From positions 1-48,539 of the forward strand of contig SDRH01000001.1 in the NCBI GenBank assembly GCA_007845165.1: 48,539 nt of DNA, given 5' to 3'. Positions 1-7,705 of this stretch are shown here, in pieces (positions within the stretch are counted from its first letter, which is position 1; every line of letters begins with the position of its first letter). Under the pieces are notes generated by a model. It was not told where the DNA came from. It was given only the letters and a program-made list of their open reading frames with translations, and searched no databases. The DNA comes from TM7 phylum sp. oral taxon 351 (GTDB lineage Bacteria > Patescibacteriota > Saccharimonadia > Saccharimonadales > Saccharimonadaceae). The translations under genes were made by a program, and so were the position numbers.

Positions 1-22
1 CCTTCCAGAAAATTCTTCTCAT
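1..22 (-). CDS. Probable sensor histidine kinase, first seven codons only
   Basis: An ATG at 22 on the minus strand overlaps the TGA stop of the response regulator in an ATGA junction, and the frame stays open to the window edge, reading MRRIFWK. Only these seven codons are visible. A gene translationally coupled behind an OmpR-type regulator is usually its sensor kinase, so that identity is inference from gene order alone. Confidence 0.45.
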
Positions 23-675
23 TCTCGCTCCAATTTATACCCCACCCCACGCACCGTATAAATACAATCCAGTTTTAATTTTTTTCTTAGTTCCTTAATA
101 TAAACATCGATCACCCGATCAAACGGGATTTCTTCACTTTCCTTCCAAACATTTTCAATAATTTGTTCCCTCTTGAGAACTCGCCCCTCATTCAAAAACA
201 AATATTTTAAAATCTCCAGTTCTTTCGGTTTCACTTCTACTGCTTGCCCCGCTATCTCAGCCCGGAAACTCACAAAATCAATTTTTGTCTCTTGATAACT
301 AAATTCTCTTAGGTCCTCGCCCAAGGTCTTCTTCAGCAATGCTTCCACTCGCGCCTTCAAAACCGGTAACGAAAACGGCTTTTCCATAAACCCATCCGCC
401 AAATTCGAAAAGGCCATAATCTGCGATTCCTCGTCCGAAAATGCCGTCATCATCAAAACCGGTACTCGACTTTTTTCACGAATTTTTCTTAAAACTTCTA
501 GTCCACTCATCGACGGCAATTTGATATCTAAAATCACCAAATTAATTTCATGATTAAACTTCTTCAGCGCTTCTAATCCATCCCCCGCCTCGACCATCTC
601 GTACTTAAATTCCCGCAAAAATTCTACCACCCCTTCCCGAATCATCCGGTCATCCTCTACGATCAATATTTTCAT
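19..675 (-). CDS. OmpR/PhoB-family response regulator
   Basis: This 218-residue two-component regulator should bind DNA after phosphorylation by a partner kinase. The receiver domain (about residues 1-115) shows the acidic pocket E7-D8-D9, phosphoacceptor D50 in the LVILDIKLP strand, T77 and K99. A winged-helix output domain fills about residues 124-217 and ends in the typical RGVGYKLE strand. It lies 19 bases after the FtsX-like permease gene and overlaps the next reading frame by ATGA. A -10-like box 7 bases before the ATG suggests it can also be transcribed apart from the ABC genes. The likely job is to control the adjacent exporter, as in BceRS-type detoxification modules, but the ligand is unknown. 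Confidence 0.93.
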   Translation of the reverse strand: MKILIVEDDRMIREGVVEFLREFKYEMVEAGDGLEALKKFNHEINLVILDIKLPSMSGLEVLRKIREKSRVPVLMMTAFSDEESQIMAFSNLADGFMEKPFSLPVLKARVEALLKKTLGEDLREFSYQETKIDFVSFRAEIAGQAVEVKPKELEILKYLFLNEGRVLKREQIIENVWKESEEIPFDRVIDVYIKELRKKLKLDCIYTVRGVGYKLERE

Positions 676-682
676 TAATCTA

Positions 683-691
683 AATATATCA
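683..691 (-). promoter_or_regulatory. Possible internal leaderless promoter of the response regulator
   Basis: On the minus strand an extended -10 of the form TGA-TATATT lies 7 bases before the regulator ATG, in the short gap after the permease stop. No Shine-Dalgarno sequence is present. The geometry matches the leaderless starts seen at several other genes in this window. No convincing -35 box is seen. Confidence 0.4.
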
Positions 692-694
692 AAT

Positions 695-2068
695 TTAAAG
701 CTCTGTCAAAAGTTCCTTTGGATTCTTTTTTAAATTTCGATAACTTATTACCCCAAGTGAAACCAGCATGACCACCAACATGAAAACCACTGTTATCACT
801 ACCGCGTTAATCGTCATCTGCGCATCAATTGCCGAAAGTGTTTTAGTAAAACCTTCCATTTCTGCGCCCCCACCTAGCTGCGTCGCCCCAGCCTGTTTCG
901 CCATTTGTTTTGTCACCCCAGTTGTCACATTTTTTAAAATATCATTTCCCATTATTTTCGCAAATTTTCCCGCCAAGACATAAGCCCCCACGAACGCCGG
1001 TAGGCTCACCATCAAAAGTTCTATCACGAACTGTCCAAAAATCTGTCCTTTTTCCAAACCTATCGCCAGTAAAATTGCGATTTCTTTTTTTCTCGCATTC
1101 ATCCAAAGTAGTAGAACTAGAGCCACTATTATTCCCGCAAAAATTAGTGAACCGAAAAACATTTGGTTGGCCACTCCATACATTCCCGAAATTGATTGTT
1201 CCAAAGCTGGATAGTTTGAGGCACTTTTTATCAAATTATACTCGCGCCAATTCACATCCAATTTCTTCACCGCAGCCATCACTTGGTCAAGATTCTTCTC
1301 GCCCTTCACAAAAAATGTTGCATCTTGATATGCCGCCGTATCCTCATCATTGCCATAAACTTTCGCCGCCGTCGAAACATCCGTCACTAAAGTATTTTCA
1401 TAAAGTTCCTGTGCCGCTGTCACACTCCCCGTATTTTTCCCTGCAAACAAACCCTTGATCACTACTTCTACGGTTTCGTTTGCCGCTTTTTCGTTATCCG
1501 CGTCAAATAAATTTGATTTAATTTTAATTTTATCCCCCATCTTCAAATTATTTTTCTTTGCCAATTCTTCGTGCATCAAAATCTGATTTTTATCGTCATT
1601 TTTTAGATGCTCTCCCGAAACCAATTTATAAGCCCCCGAAACAAATTTAGTTTCCCTAGCTGAATCATTCACGCCAGTCAGCATCACCGTGCGCTTAAAA
1701 TTTTTCGCTCGTTCCGCCGACATTCCGCGTAACGTTTCTGGTGTCTCGATAATATCCTTGCCCACCAAATCCGCCACACTATTAATTCTTTTCACCGTAT
1801 ATTCAATCTCCGGCGATTCAGAAATTTTTTTAATGTCAGTTCCCCTCACATTACCACCTCCCCGCGGCGTACCTTGATTTACTTGGCGATTAATTTCCAT
1901 TGAAAAACTATTAGTTACTCCCGAAAAGGCCTCCTTGGCCGCCCTGCTTGTCGCATCCTGAATCGCCAGGCTAATCATCCCTAGTGCCGCCATTATTAGT
2001 ACCACAGAAAAAATCACCAAACTTTTTAACTTTTTTCGCGTTACATATAAAAATGCATTTTTCAACAT
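695..2068 (-). CDS. FtsX/MacB-like ABC transporter permease
   Basis: A 457-residue permease with the MacB/FtsX plan: one N-terminal membrane segment (about 15-37), a large extracytoplasmic domain (about 40-290), then three C-terminal membrane segments. The segment after the first C-terminal helix carries the conserved cytoplasmic motif region ([19 protein letters not shown]). Its start codon shares a base with the stop of the ATPase gene (TAATG), so the two are translationally coupled. With the other permease (2703-3947) it probably forms a heterodimeric exporter or mechanotransmitting complex driven by the ATPase between them. The substrate cannot be read from sequence; the adjacent regulator suggests peptide or antibiotic stress. 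Confidence 0.88.
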   Translation of the reverse strand: MLKNAFLYVTRKKLKSLVIFSVVLIMAALGMISLAIQDATSRAAKEAFSGVTNSFSMEINRQVNQGTPRGGGNVRGTDIKKISESPEIEYTVKRINSVADLVGKDIIETPETLRGMSAERAKNFKRTVMLTGVNDSARETKFVSGAYKLVSGEHLKNDDKNQILMHEELAKKNNLKMGDKIKIKSNLFDADNEKAANETVEVVIKGLFAGKNTGSVTAAQELYENTLVTDVSTAAKVYGNDEDTAAYQDATFFVKGEKNLDQVMAAVKKLDVNWREYNLIKSASNYPALEQSISGMYGVANQMFFGSLIFAGIIVALVLLLWMNARKKEIAILLAIGLEKGQIFGQFVIELLMVSLPAFVGAYVLAGKFAKIMGNDILKNVTTGVTKQMAKQAGATQLGGGAEMEGFTKTLSAIDAQMTINAVVITVVFMLVVMLVSLGVISYRNLKKNPKELLTEL

Positions 2069-2694
2069 TATCTCAATTTCCTTCCCTTTAATTCCAAGAC
2101 CACATCCGCCGATTCCGCCACCCTTTTACTATGCGTCACCACAATCACACATTTATTGCGTTCCTTTGCTAACTTTTTCAAAACTTCAATAATTTCTTCC
2201 GCCGTGTTTTCATCCAAATTTCCCGTCGGCTCATCCGCCAAAATAATCGGCGCCTCCGAAACCAACGCTCGCGCGATCGCCACGCGTTGTTGCTGTCCGC
2301 CCGAAAGCTTCATCACATTTCGATTTATTTGATCCTTATCTAATCCTAGCTTCACCAAAATCTCATCCGTCGCCTCCTGGTTCACCAATCTAATATTTTC
2401 TAGCGGTGTTAAATAATCAATCAAATTATAGTTCTGAAAAACCAGAGTGATATGGTTCTTGCGATGATAACTGTAACCGTATTTACCAATCTTTTCATCT
2501 TCAAACAAGATTTCGCCACTCTTCGGTTCATCTAATCCCGCGAGCAGTGAAAGCAAGGTAGATTTTCCTGCTCCCGATTTTCCGATAATCGCATAAAATT
2601 TCCCTCGCTCAAATTTCTGGTCCACCCCTTCTAAAATATTTTCCCGATTTCCCACGTAAGCATATGAAACATTTTTAATTTTTAGCACACTCAT
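2068..2694 (-). CDS. ABC transporter ATP-binding protein, MacB/LolD type
   Basis: The nucleotide-binding subunit for the two flanking permeases. It has Walker [10 protein letters not shown], a Q-loop (VFQNYNL), signature LSGGQQQR, Walker B IILADEP and the switch histidine in VVTHSK. The frame is open 20 codons further upstream, but the ATG at 2694 is chosen because a strong AGGAGG lies 4 bases before it and overlaps the stop codon of the upstream permease. This gives 208 residues, about normal for the family. Gene order is permease, ATPase, permease, regulator, kinase. Confidence 0.92.
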   Translation of the reverse strand: MSVLKIKNVSYAYVGNRENILEGVDQKFERGKFYAIIGKSGAGKSTLLSLLAGLDEPKSGEILFEDEKIGKYGYSYHRKNHITLVFQNYNLIDYLTPLENIRLVNQEATDEILVKLGLDKDQINRNVMKLSGGQQQRVAIARALVSEAPIILADEPTGNLDENTAEEIIEVLKKLAKERNKCVIVVTHSKRVAESADVVLELKGRKLR

Positions 2695-2702
2695 CTTTCC
2701 TC

Positions 2703-3947
2703 CTAACTTATTTTCGCTAAAATTTCTTTTGGTTTTTTCGTTAAAATCATCCACGATGCCGCTATTACTGCTAGAACGATAATTAAAATCAAAAGTCCGT
2801 AGCTCATCGCAAAAATATCTAATCCCCCGCCACTTGTCGCAAAACTACTTAAATCTAAATTGTCTAACCCCTCTTTCTGTAAAACCGCACCCAGAATCCA
2901 TCCCACAAAAATTCTTCCGAGTATCGCCGCCAAAATCATTACCGGCAGCGAAACTAATACCAACTCCAAGATAAATTGCCCCACAATTTTAATTTTACTG
3001 CGCCCAATCGCCAGTAATATCCCAATTTCATACATTCTTTCTCTCACCCAAAGAATTAACACCAAGGACAATACAACTATTCCCGCCCCGATCACCGCCA
3101 TAATCATCGTAAAAATCATCTGTTTCACCATATCTAGAGACTCCACCATCCCCGAGAATTGATTTTCTTTTTCAACCATCTCAAAGTCTTCTAGCTGAAC
3201 ACTTTTTTTATTCATTTCCGCCTTTAACGCCGCTAATTTTTCGGAATCAGATACCAATATTTTTAGGCTCGTCACCAGTTTTTTCTTGCCAAAAATTTGC
3301 ACCATCGTCGCATAATCCGTGAATATCATATTCTCACTAAAATCCGAAGACATCCCGGTGTATTTTTCTTGCTTTTTCCCAGTAAAAATCCCTTGAATTA
3401 AAAGTTCTAATTCCTTCTCTTCCCCTAAAACTTTTAGACTCACCTTATCACCGATTTTCCACTGGTTCTTCTTCGCCAGTGCTTCATGCACCAAAACCTT
3501 TCCAGTTTCCTCACGCGAAATATTTTTCCCTTCAATCAACTTAAATACTTCACTCCGAAATAACGGGTCTTTCTTCACATCACTTATAGCCTGAAGCGTA
3601 ACCGCGTTTTCTAAGTAGCCCGGCAAATCTTCTCGCATCACCATTTGTTCGCCTGTCACCACCTTACCGTTTTTTAATTCAGCTACTCCTTCATATTGAT
3701 AAATCTTCTCTGCTCCAAGTTTGCTATCAATCAAATCAAAACTTTCCGCGTTAAAAGTCTCAGATTTTAATGATCTGATTTTCACACCGAAATCATTCGC
3801 ACTATTTATCGCGCTCGTCATTTTCTCACTAGTTTTCATTATTGAAAACCCCGCATAAATCACCGCCAGAATTAAAGTTAAAATCAAAAATATCAACGCC
3901 GTACGCGTGCGCTTTCGAAAAACATAAGCTACCGCATTTTTAATCAT
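2703..3947 (-). CDS. FtsX/MacB-like ABC transporter permease
   Basis: A 414-residue permease with an N-terminal membrane helix, an extracytoplasmic domain (about residues 40-265) and three C-terminal membrane helices; the conserved cytoplasmic stretch reads RERMYEIGILLAIGRSKIK. It is the first gene of the operon and has a good GGAGG 5 bases before the ATG. It resembles the permease at 695-2068 in plan but is diverged, which points to a heterodimer. The 110 bases upstream are AT-rich and separate it from the divergent tRNA-Gly gene; they presumably hold its promoter, but no clear -35/-10 pair stands out. Confidence 0.88.
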   Translation of the reverse strand: MIKNAVAYVFRKRTRTALIFLILTLILAVIYAGFSIMKTSEKMTSAINSANDFGVKIRSLKSETFNAESFDLIDSKLGAEKIYQYEGVAELKNGKVVTGEQMVMREDLPGYLENAVTLQAISDVKKDPLFRSEVFKLIEGKNISREETGKVLVHEALAKKNQWKIGDKVSLKVLGEEKELELLIQGIFTGKKQEKYTGMSSDFSENMIFTDYATMVQIFGKKKLVTSLKILVSDSEKLAALKAEMNKKSVQLEDFEMVEKENQFSGMVESLDMVKQMIFTMIMAVIGAGIVVLSLVLILWVRERMYEIGILLAIGRSKIKIVGQFILELVLVSLPVMILAAILGRIFVGWILGAVLQKEGLDNLDLSSFATSGGGLDIFAMSYGLLILIIVLAVIAASWMILTKKPKEILAKIS

Positions 3948-4040
3948 TTTTCCTCCATATTTTTATTTTAAATTTTAATTATGAAGCCACTGTGAATTTT
4001 TCGAAATTCTTCTTAATTTCCGAAAATCCCTCTCGAATCA

Positions 4041-4049
4041 TGATAAAAT
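4041..4049 (+). promoter_or_regulatory. Extended -10 promoter of tRNA-Gly
   Basis: TGA-TAAAAT lies 8 bases before the mature tRNA 5' end, so the primary transcript would start almost at the tRNA itself. No good -35 box is visible. The tRNA-Ser gene also has a TGn extended -10. Confidence 0.55.
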
Positions 4050-4057
4050 GAAATTAC

Positions 4058-4132
4058 GCGAGTGTCGTATAACGGCTATTATATTTCCTTCCCAAGGAAG
4101 AGACGAGGGTCCGACTCCCTCCACTCGCACCA
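4058..4132 (+). tRNA. tRNA-Gly(CCC), CCA encoded
   Basis: The 75-nt cloverleaf has a perfect 7-bp acceptor (GCGAGTG with CACTCGC), anticodon loop TTCCCAA giving anticodon CCC, T-stem GAGGG/CCCTC, discriminator A and an encoded CCA. The D-stem is weak, with a T-T mismatch, and the T-loop reads TCCGACT, with C where position 55 is normally T. A decoding tRNA is still the best reading. Its 3' end is the source of the repeats that follow. Confidence 0.9.
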
Positions 4133-4546
4133 GACCATAATAAGAAAGAGCATTTATGCTCTTTATTTTTATGGTCGCCTGTACGAGAAAACTTGCGAAG
4201 CAAGGTTACTCGCACTATTCCTCAAGTTAATAATTATTATTTTTTGTTTTATTTGGGGTGAGGCCGAGGGAGATTTTCTCCCTCCACTCGCACCAGACCA
4301 TAATAAGAAAGAGTATTTATACTCTTTATTTTTATGGTCGCCCGTCCGAGAAAGACCGCGAAGCGGGATTACTCGCACCAAATCAAAAAAATAAGAACGT
4401 TTACGTTCTTTATTTTTTTGATTGCCTGTACGAGAAAGTTTATTTATAAAATTACTTACGCCAGATTCTAAAGAGAAAGAATATAAATATTTTTTCTCTT
4501 TAGAATCGCCTGCATAAGAAAGACTACGTAGTAGTCTTACTCGCAC
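4133..4546 (+). repeat. Array of hairpin units ending in tRNA-Gly 3'-end copies
   Basis: Four units follow the tRNA: 4133-4215, 4296-4380, 4381-4463 and 4464-4546 (83-85 bp each), with an AT-rich 47-bp stretch plus another tRNA-end copy (4263-4295) after the first. Each unit starts with a near-perfect 43-44-nt palindrome (4133-4176, 4296-4339, 4381-4423, 4464-4507) with T-rich 3' arms like terminators. Next come GCCTGTACGAGAAA or close variants, a small variable hairpin, and a copy of the tRNA end, TTACTCGCAC(CA). The first two palindromes are almost the same; the third and fourth differ in sequence but keep the fold. No credible gene lies inside; a 125-codon minus-strand frame is a by-product of the repeats. 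Confidence 0.85.
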
Positions 4547-4590
4547 TATTTCTTTTTTATCCCACTTATTTGCAGAATTTGATGATAATG

Positions 4591-5016
4591 CTAGTGCCCT
4601 ACTTCATCATCCCAAACTCGTATAACCTCACAGGATTCCGGTTGCAAATCAGTATCCTTAAATAGCTCCTGGATTGATTCTTTTGTATATTTTTTCCTCG
4701 CAAATTCATCGGATTCATCAAAGGTATGCAGAAAAAATTTTCCACCTTCTTTTATGTTAATTTTAATTGTTTTAATTAAGGACTCTGGGTTTTTAAGTTT
4801 TTGAATTACATAATTGGAATAGACAAGGTCATATGGTGCATTTGGCGATAAATAAACTTCGTTCAAATTTGTCCCAGTTATAATATCCACCCCATCACAC
4901 TCCCAGCCCACTTTCTCCAACCCCCTAAGATCGGTCCCATCACCACATCCTAAATCTAAAGCCTTGCCGACTCTAGTAAAATACTTAGTTACAAAATCTT
5001 TTAATTCAGGGTTCAT
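4591..5016 (-). CDS. Class I SAM-dependent methyltransferase
   Basis: A small (141 aa) Rossmann-type methyltransferase. Motif I is LDLGCGDGTD (about residues 20-29), followed by the acidic end of strand 2 (GVDI) and a motif near YDLVYSNYVIQKL where this family places its post-motif-II strand. The C-terminal part is short compared with the usual 200 or more residues, so substrate-binding additions are minimal and the substrate cannot be inferred. The start is the ATG at 5016; no Shine-Dalgarno is present, and a TATAAT ends 7 bases upstream. Codon choice is more AT-rich than in the core genes, which may indicate a later acquisition. Confidence 0.75.
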   Translation of the reverse strand: MNPELKDFVTKYFTRVGKALDLGCGDGTDLRGLEKVGWECDGVDIITGTNLNEVYLSPNAPYDLVYSNYVIQKLKNPESLIKTIKINIKEGGKFFLHTFDESDEFARKKYTKESIQELFKDTDLQPESCEVIRVWDDEVGH

Positions 5017-5023
5017 ATTATAT

Positions 5024-5029
5024 ATTATA
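5024..5029 (-). promoter_or_regulatory. -10 box of the methyltransferase gene, leaderless geometry
   Basis: TATAAT on the minus strand ends 7 bases before the ATG. A second TATAAT-like copy abuts the ATG but is too close to serve that start. No Shine-Dalgarno sequence is present. Confidence 0.5.
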
Positions 5030-5032
5030 CAA

Positions 5033-5059
5033 GAAAAAAAGGGAGCCTCCTGCTCCCTT
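5033..5059 (-). terminator. Intrinsic terminator after the MBL-fold gene
   Basis: The 6-bp stem GGGAGC/GCTCCC (5041-5046 with 5052-5057) is followed on the minus strand by seven Ts. It lies just past the stop of the metallo-beta-lactamase-fold gene and before the methyltransferase promoter. Confidence 0.85.
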
Positions 5060-5065
5060 CCAGCT

Positions 5066-5785
5066 TTACGCTTCGCATTCCACTACAGAAAATCCGTAAC
5101 CTAGCGCCATCTGGATGCAGTTTTCATCATTGAAATGCATACAATAAATCCGCTTTCTCAAATCTTCCGGCACCGCCATCGCGAGATTCCCCACAAACAA
5201 ATGCGCCCCGTTCGAATTCCTCACCGAAGTCACATCGATATAAGCCCGCGCGATCTGCACACCTTCACTCAGAAGATAATGCAAGTTCTTAATTTCCTTC
5301 GTATCGCCCGAATAATATACCAGACCATCCTTTGTGGTAAAAATCAGACCGAAACTCATCAGCTCCGCACAATGCCAAGTTTTCACATAACGTACCCCTG
5401 AAAAACTTTTGAATTTTTCATCATATTGCGTGTCATGCACCAAATCATACATTTCTTCTGTACAGCCAAAACCCTGCAGTATTTGCTCAATCGTTTTTTC
5501 ATGCCCATCGTTGTCCGCCGGCAAAATAATTTTCAGCGGTCGATGCAATACAAAATATAGATAAAGCACCAGACTTCCCAGACTGCCGATATGGTCCGAA
5601 TGCGTATGGGTAATCATCAGATTCACTGCCCTCACTCTGCCAAGCAAACTCTTTTGCTTTAGCTTCGCGAACACGTCCTCTCCGCAATCAATCAGAAACA
5701 ATTGATCTTCCTCGATGAAATACGCTGCTGTATTCCCCTCCTTCACATTAAACGCCGAGCCTCTGCCCAAAAATTTTAATTCCAT
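5066..5785 (-). CDS. Metallo-beta-lactamase-fold hydrolase, RNase Z-like group
   Basis: A 239-residue MBL-fold enzyme. The metal motif HTHSDH (in ITHTHSDHIGSL, about residues 60-65) is intact, later ligands are likely in TWHCAELMSFG, YSGDTKE and MHFND, and the N-terminal FLGRGSAFN strand resembles RNase Z and related phosphodiesterases. It lacks an obvious RNase Z exosite arm, so a tRNA 3' processing role is possible but not shown; this is noteworthy because tRNA genes and tRNA-end repeats lie nearby. The start at 5785 has a strong GGAGG a few bases upstream. The gene is monocistronic, with its own terminator. Confidence 0.82.
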   Translation of the reverse strand: MELKFLGRGSAFNVKEGNTAAYFIEEDQLFLIDCGEDVFAKLKQKSLLGRVRAVNLMITHTHSDHIGSLGSLVLYLYFVLHRPLKIILPADNDGHEKTIEQILQGFGCTEEMYDLVHDTQYDEKFKSFSGVRYVKTWHCAELMSFGLIFTTKDGLVYYSGDTKEIKNLHYLLSEGVQIARAYIDVTSVRNSNGAHLFVGNLAMAVPEDLRKRIYCMHFNDENCIQMALGYGFSVVECEA

Positions 5786-5867
5786 ATCCCCCTCCTTCGA
5801 ATTTTCTAAAGTTTAAAGTACTCGTAATCTTAACTTACGCTTATAGATTATTGTAATCAAATTCACT

Positions 5868-5898
5868 AAAAAGTCCACCCCTGTTTCCCGAGGTGGAC
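5868..5898 (-). terminator. Intrinsic terminator after the PPIase-like gene
   Basis: A perfect 7-bp stem GTCCACC/GGTGGAC (5873-5879 with 5892-5898) is followed on the minus strand by TTTTT, just beyond the stop of the gene at 5916-7031. Confidence 0.85.
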
Positions 5899-5915
5899 CT
5901 ATTTACGAATAATTT

Positions 5916-7031
5916 TTAAGATTCTTGTCGGTCAATTTTAATTAATTCTTTGACCTTACCAGAATCTCGAATTTCCTTCATTTGCCTATCAAATTCCGTG
6001 AACGAAATTTTGATTGAAGTATAATTCACTGTCGAATCAGTTTTCGCCACCAATTTCACGAAGTAATAACCATCTCCCGAACTTGAAACAAATTTATCCG
6101 AAATTTCCCCCGTATTTAGACTCATCGCTTTTAGTGACCTGCCACCATCTACGTTCATTTTATCAACCAAGCCACCGGTTTCTTCATATAGTACCTTATC
6201 GCCCAGCTCTTCCGAAATCGCCTTCAAATCTTTTCCAGACTTAATCAAAGATTCTACCTGCGCCGCAAGCTGCACTGCATTCATATCAATTGCCTGCGAA
6301 ACTTTTTCCTTCACCAGTGACAGATAAATCATTCGACGATATTCCTTCATCGTCAAACCAAAATTATCTTCCAGGATCTTCTTAAATCCTTCTTCACTGC
6401 GTTCCACGCCACCAATTTTTCGGTGCTCCAAAATCGTTTCGTCCACCTCCTTATCCGTCACCGTCAGATCATTTTCTTTCGCCAATTTCAAGGCCCAAGC
6501 ATAATTCTCTGCCTCGTCCAGCGCCAAGCGCTTATAATGCTGCTCCATAAAATCATTATCTTTCGCATTATCTAGCTTACCCTGTTGTTTTTCAATCGGC
6601 GTAATTGTACTATGATAAATCAAAAGATAATCCGAATAACGTACGTCCGCGCCGTTTACATTAGCCACTGACACTGGCAAAAGTTGCGTCAAACGATAGA
6701 GAATCGGATTCGTACTCTGCCATTTGTAAAGCATGAAATATCCCGCCCCCGAAGCCAAAACCACCGCCATCACCGACAGAATAATCGTCACCGTTACCAC
6801 GCGATATTTTGCATATTGCATTGGATATTTGAACTTACGCCCCTTCGATAGCACCTCTTCGCGACGCTCTTCGACCTTCTCTAATTCTGTCTTATTCTTG
6901 AATTCTTCAATCTTTTTCTGTTCGCGCTTTTGCTTCATTTTCGCCACGATTGAAAGTCTCTTCTCTTTTACAGCGTCGGTTTCGTTTATCATCGTTTTAT
7001 CCACTTCGTTTTCTAATTTAGCTTTGCTCAT
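5916..7031 (-). CDS. Membrane-anchored SurA/PrsA-like peptidyl-prolyl isomerase family protein
   Basis: A 371-residue protein with a highly charged, probably cytoplasmic N-terminus (residues 1-76, rich in K and E and likely helical), one membrane segment (about 78-101), then an extracytoplasmic part. The segment from about 120 to 270 has the SurA-N/trigger-factor-like helical chaperone character (NGADVRYSDYLLIY and later helices). A parvulin-like region follows (ISEELGDKVLYEETGG to DGYYFVKLVAKTD). The rotamase core looks degenerate, so chaperone activity is a safer guess than isomerase activity. It follows the PH-domain gene by 3 bases and probably helps fold exported proteins. Confidence 0.72.
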   Translation of the reverse strand: MSKAKLENEVDKTMINETDAVKEKRLSIVAKMKQKREQKKIEEFKNKTELEKVEERREEVLSKGRKFKYPMQYAKYRVVTVTIILSVMAVVLASGAGYFMLYKWQSTNPILYRLTQLLPVSVANVNGADVRYSDYLLIYHSTITPIEKQQGKLDNAKDNDFMEQHYKRLALDEAENYAWALKLAKENDLTVTDKEVDETILEHRKIGGVERSEEGFKKILEDNFGLTMKEYRRMIYLSLVKEKVSQAIDMNAVQLAAQVESLIKSGKDLKAISEELGDKVLYEETGGLVDKMNVDGGRSLKAMSLNTGEISDKFVSSSGDGYYFVKLVAKTDSTVNYTSIKISFTEFDRQMKEIRDSGKVKELIKIDRQES

Positions 7032-7034
7032 TTC

Positions 7035-7514
7035 CTATTTCTCATTAATTAGATTTTGTAAATCGTTATAAATTTTTTCCGAATTTTTCACCATCGATAT
7101 CACCAAATCCCCCACCGCTGTTTGAATTACAATCGTGCCATACCCCATTAGTCCCGCCCGAATGCCACTCACACCATAAGAAATACTTTGAATCTTGTCC
7201 AACCCCAAGTCTACCACTGATTTCTTAAACAAACCTCGTTGTGAAATTTGACGAATCCGCTGATTGGTCACGATATAAATCGAAAAATACCACAACATGT
7301 AAGAATATAAAAATCCTAAAACCCCCACCAAAATCAGTACCAAGAAAGTCTCAAAGATCATCATATTATTTGGCCAAAGTAGGGTTAATCCCACTCCGAT
7401 CATAATCATTAAAATTAAAAATATCACACCGGACTTTGCCGTCAAAAAATGGCGTCGGAACACAAACTGCACCTCTTCGCCTTCTCTCTGACCATCAAAA
7501 ATCAATTTTCTCAT
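7035..7514 (-). CDS. Bacterial PH-domain membrane protein (YdbS/YdbT type)
   Basis: A 159-residue protein with two adjacent membrane segments (about 28-75) followed by a bacterial PH domain (bPH2), recognisable by YIVTNQRIRQISQRGLF and the downstream LGLDKIQSISYGVSGI region. The function of such proteins is not well defined. The ATG at 7514 lies only 7 bases downstream of the tRNA-Arg CCA end and has no Shine-Dalgarno sequence, so its mRNA is probably released by tRNA 3' processing or is leaderless. It forms a pair with the PPIase-like gene, whose start is 3 bases beyond its stop. Confidence 0.82.
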   Translation of the reverse strand: MRKLIFDGQREGEEVQFVFRRHFLTAKSGVIFLILMIMIGVGLTLLWPNNMMIFETFLVLILVGVLGFLYSYMLWYFSIYIVTNQRIRQISQRGLFKKSVVDLGLDKIQSISYGVSGIRAGLMGYGTIVIQTAVGDLVISMVKNSEKIYNDLQNLINEK

Positions 7515-7521
7515 ACGTATT

Positions 7522-7597
7522 TGGTGACCCGGGCGGGAGTCGAACTCGCAACCTTCTCCTTAGGACGGAGCCGCTCTATCCATTGAGCTACCAGGCC
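7522..7597 (-). tRNA. tRNA-Arg(CCT), CCA encoded
   Basis: The 76-nt cloverleaf has acceptor GGCCTGG/CCGGGTC, D-arm GCTC/GAGC, anticodon loop GTCCTAA giving anticodon CCT, T-loop TTCGACT, discriminator A and an encoded CCA. The T-stem has one A-C mismatch. Unlike tRNA-Gly and tRNA-Ser here, it carries no 3' hairpin array and runs directly into a coding sequence. Confidence 0.93.
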
Positions 7598-7605
7598 ATA
7601 CCTAA

Positions 7606-7614
7606 ATTATACCA
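7606..7614 (-). promoter_or_regulatory. Extended -10 promoter of tRNA-Arg
   Basis: TGG-TATAAT on the minus strand lies 8 bases before the tRNA 5' end, the same arrangement as at tRNA-Gly. It probably also drives the PH-domain and PPIase-like genes. Confidence 0.65.
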
Positions 7615-7705
7615 TATTCGATTCCACGACCATTTTTGATAAACATAGAGATTAACTAAGACTTTTTAGTAAAATAACCTAGGAATTGTTATATAACTTC
7701 ATAGT

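Noticed and set aside
4133-4546. CRISPR-like repeat array after tRNA-Gly
   Set aside because: The recurring block is the tRNA 3' end and the intervening DNA is palindromic, not unique spacer sequence; no cas genes are nearby.
4169-4546. 125-codon minus-strand open frame across the array
   Set aside because: Its repeated peptide segments simply mirror the DNA repeats, the frame has no ribosome site, and part of it reads terminator-like palindromes.
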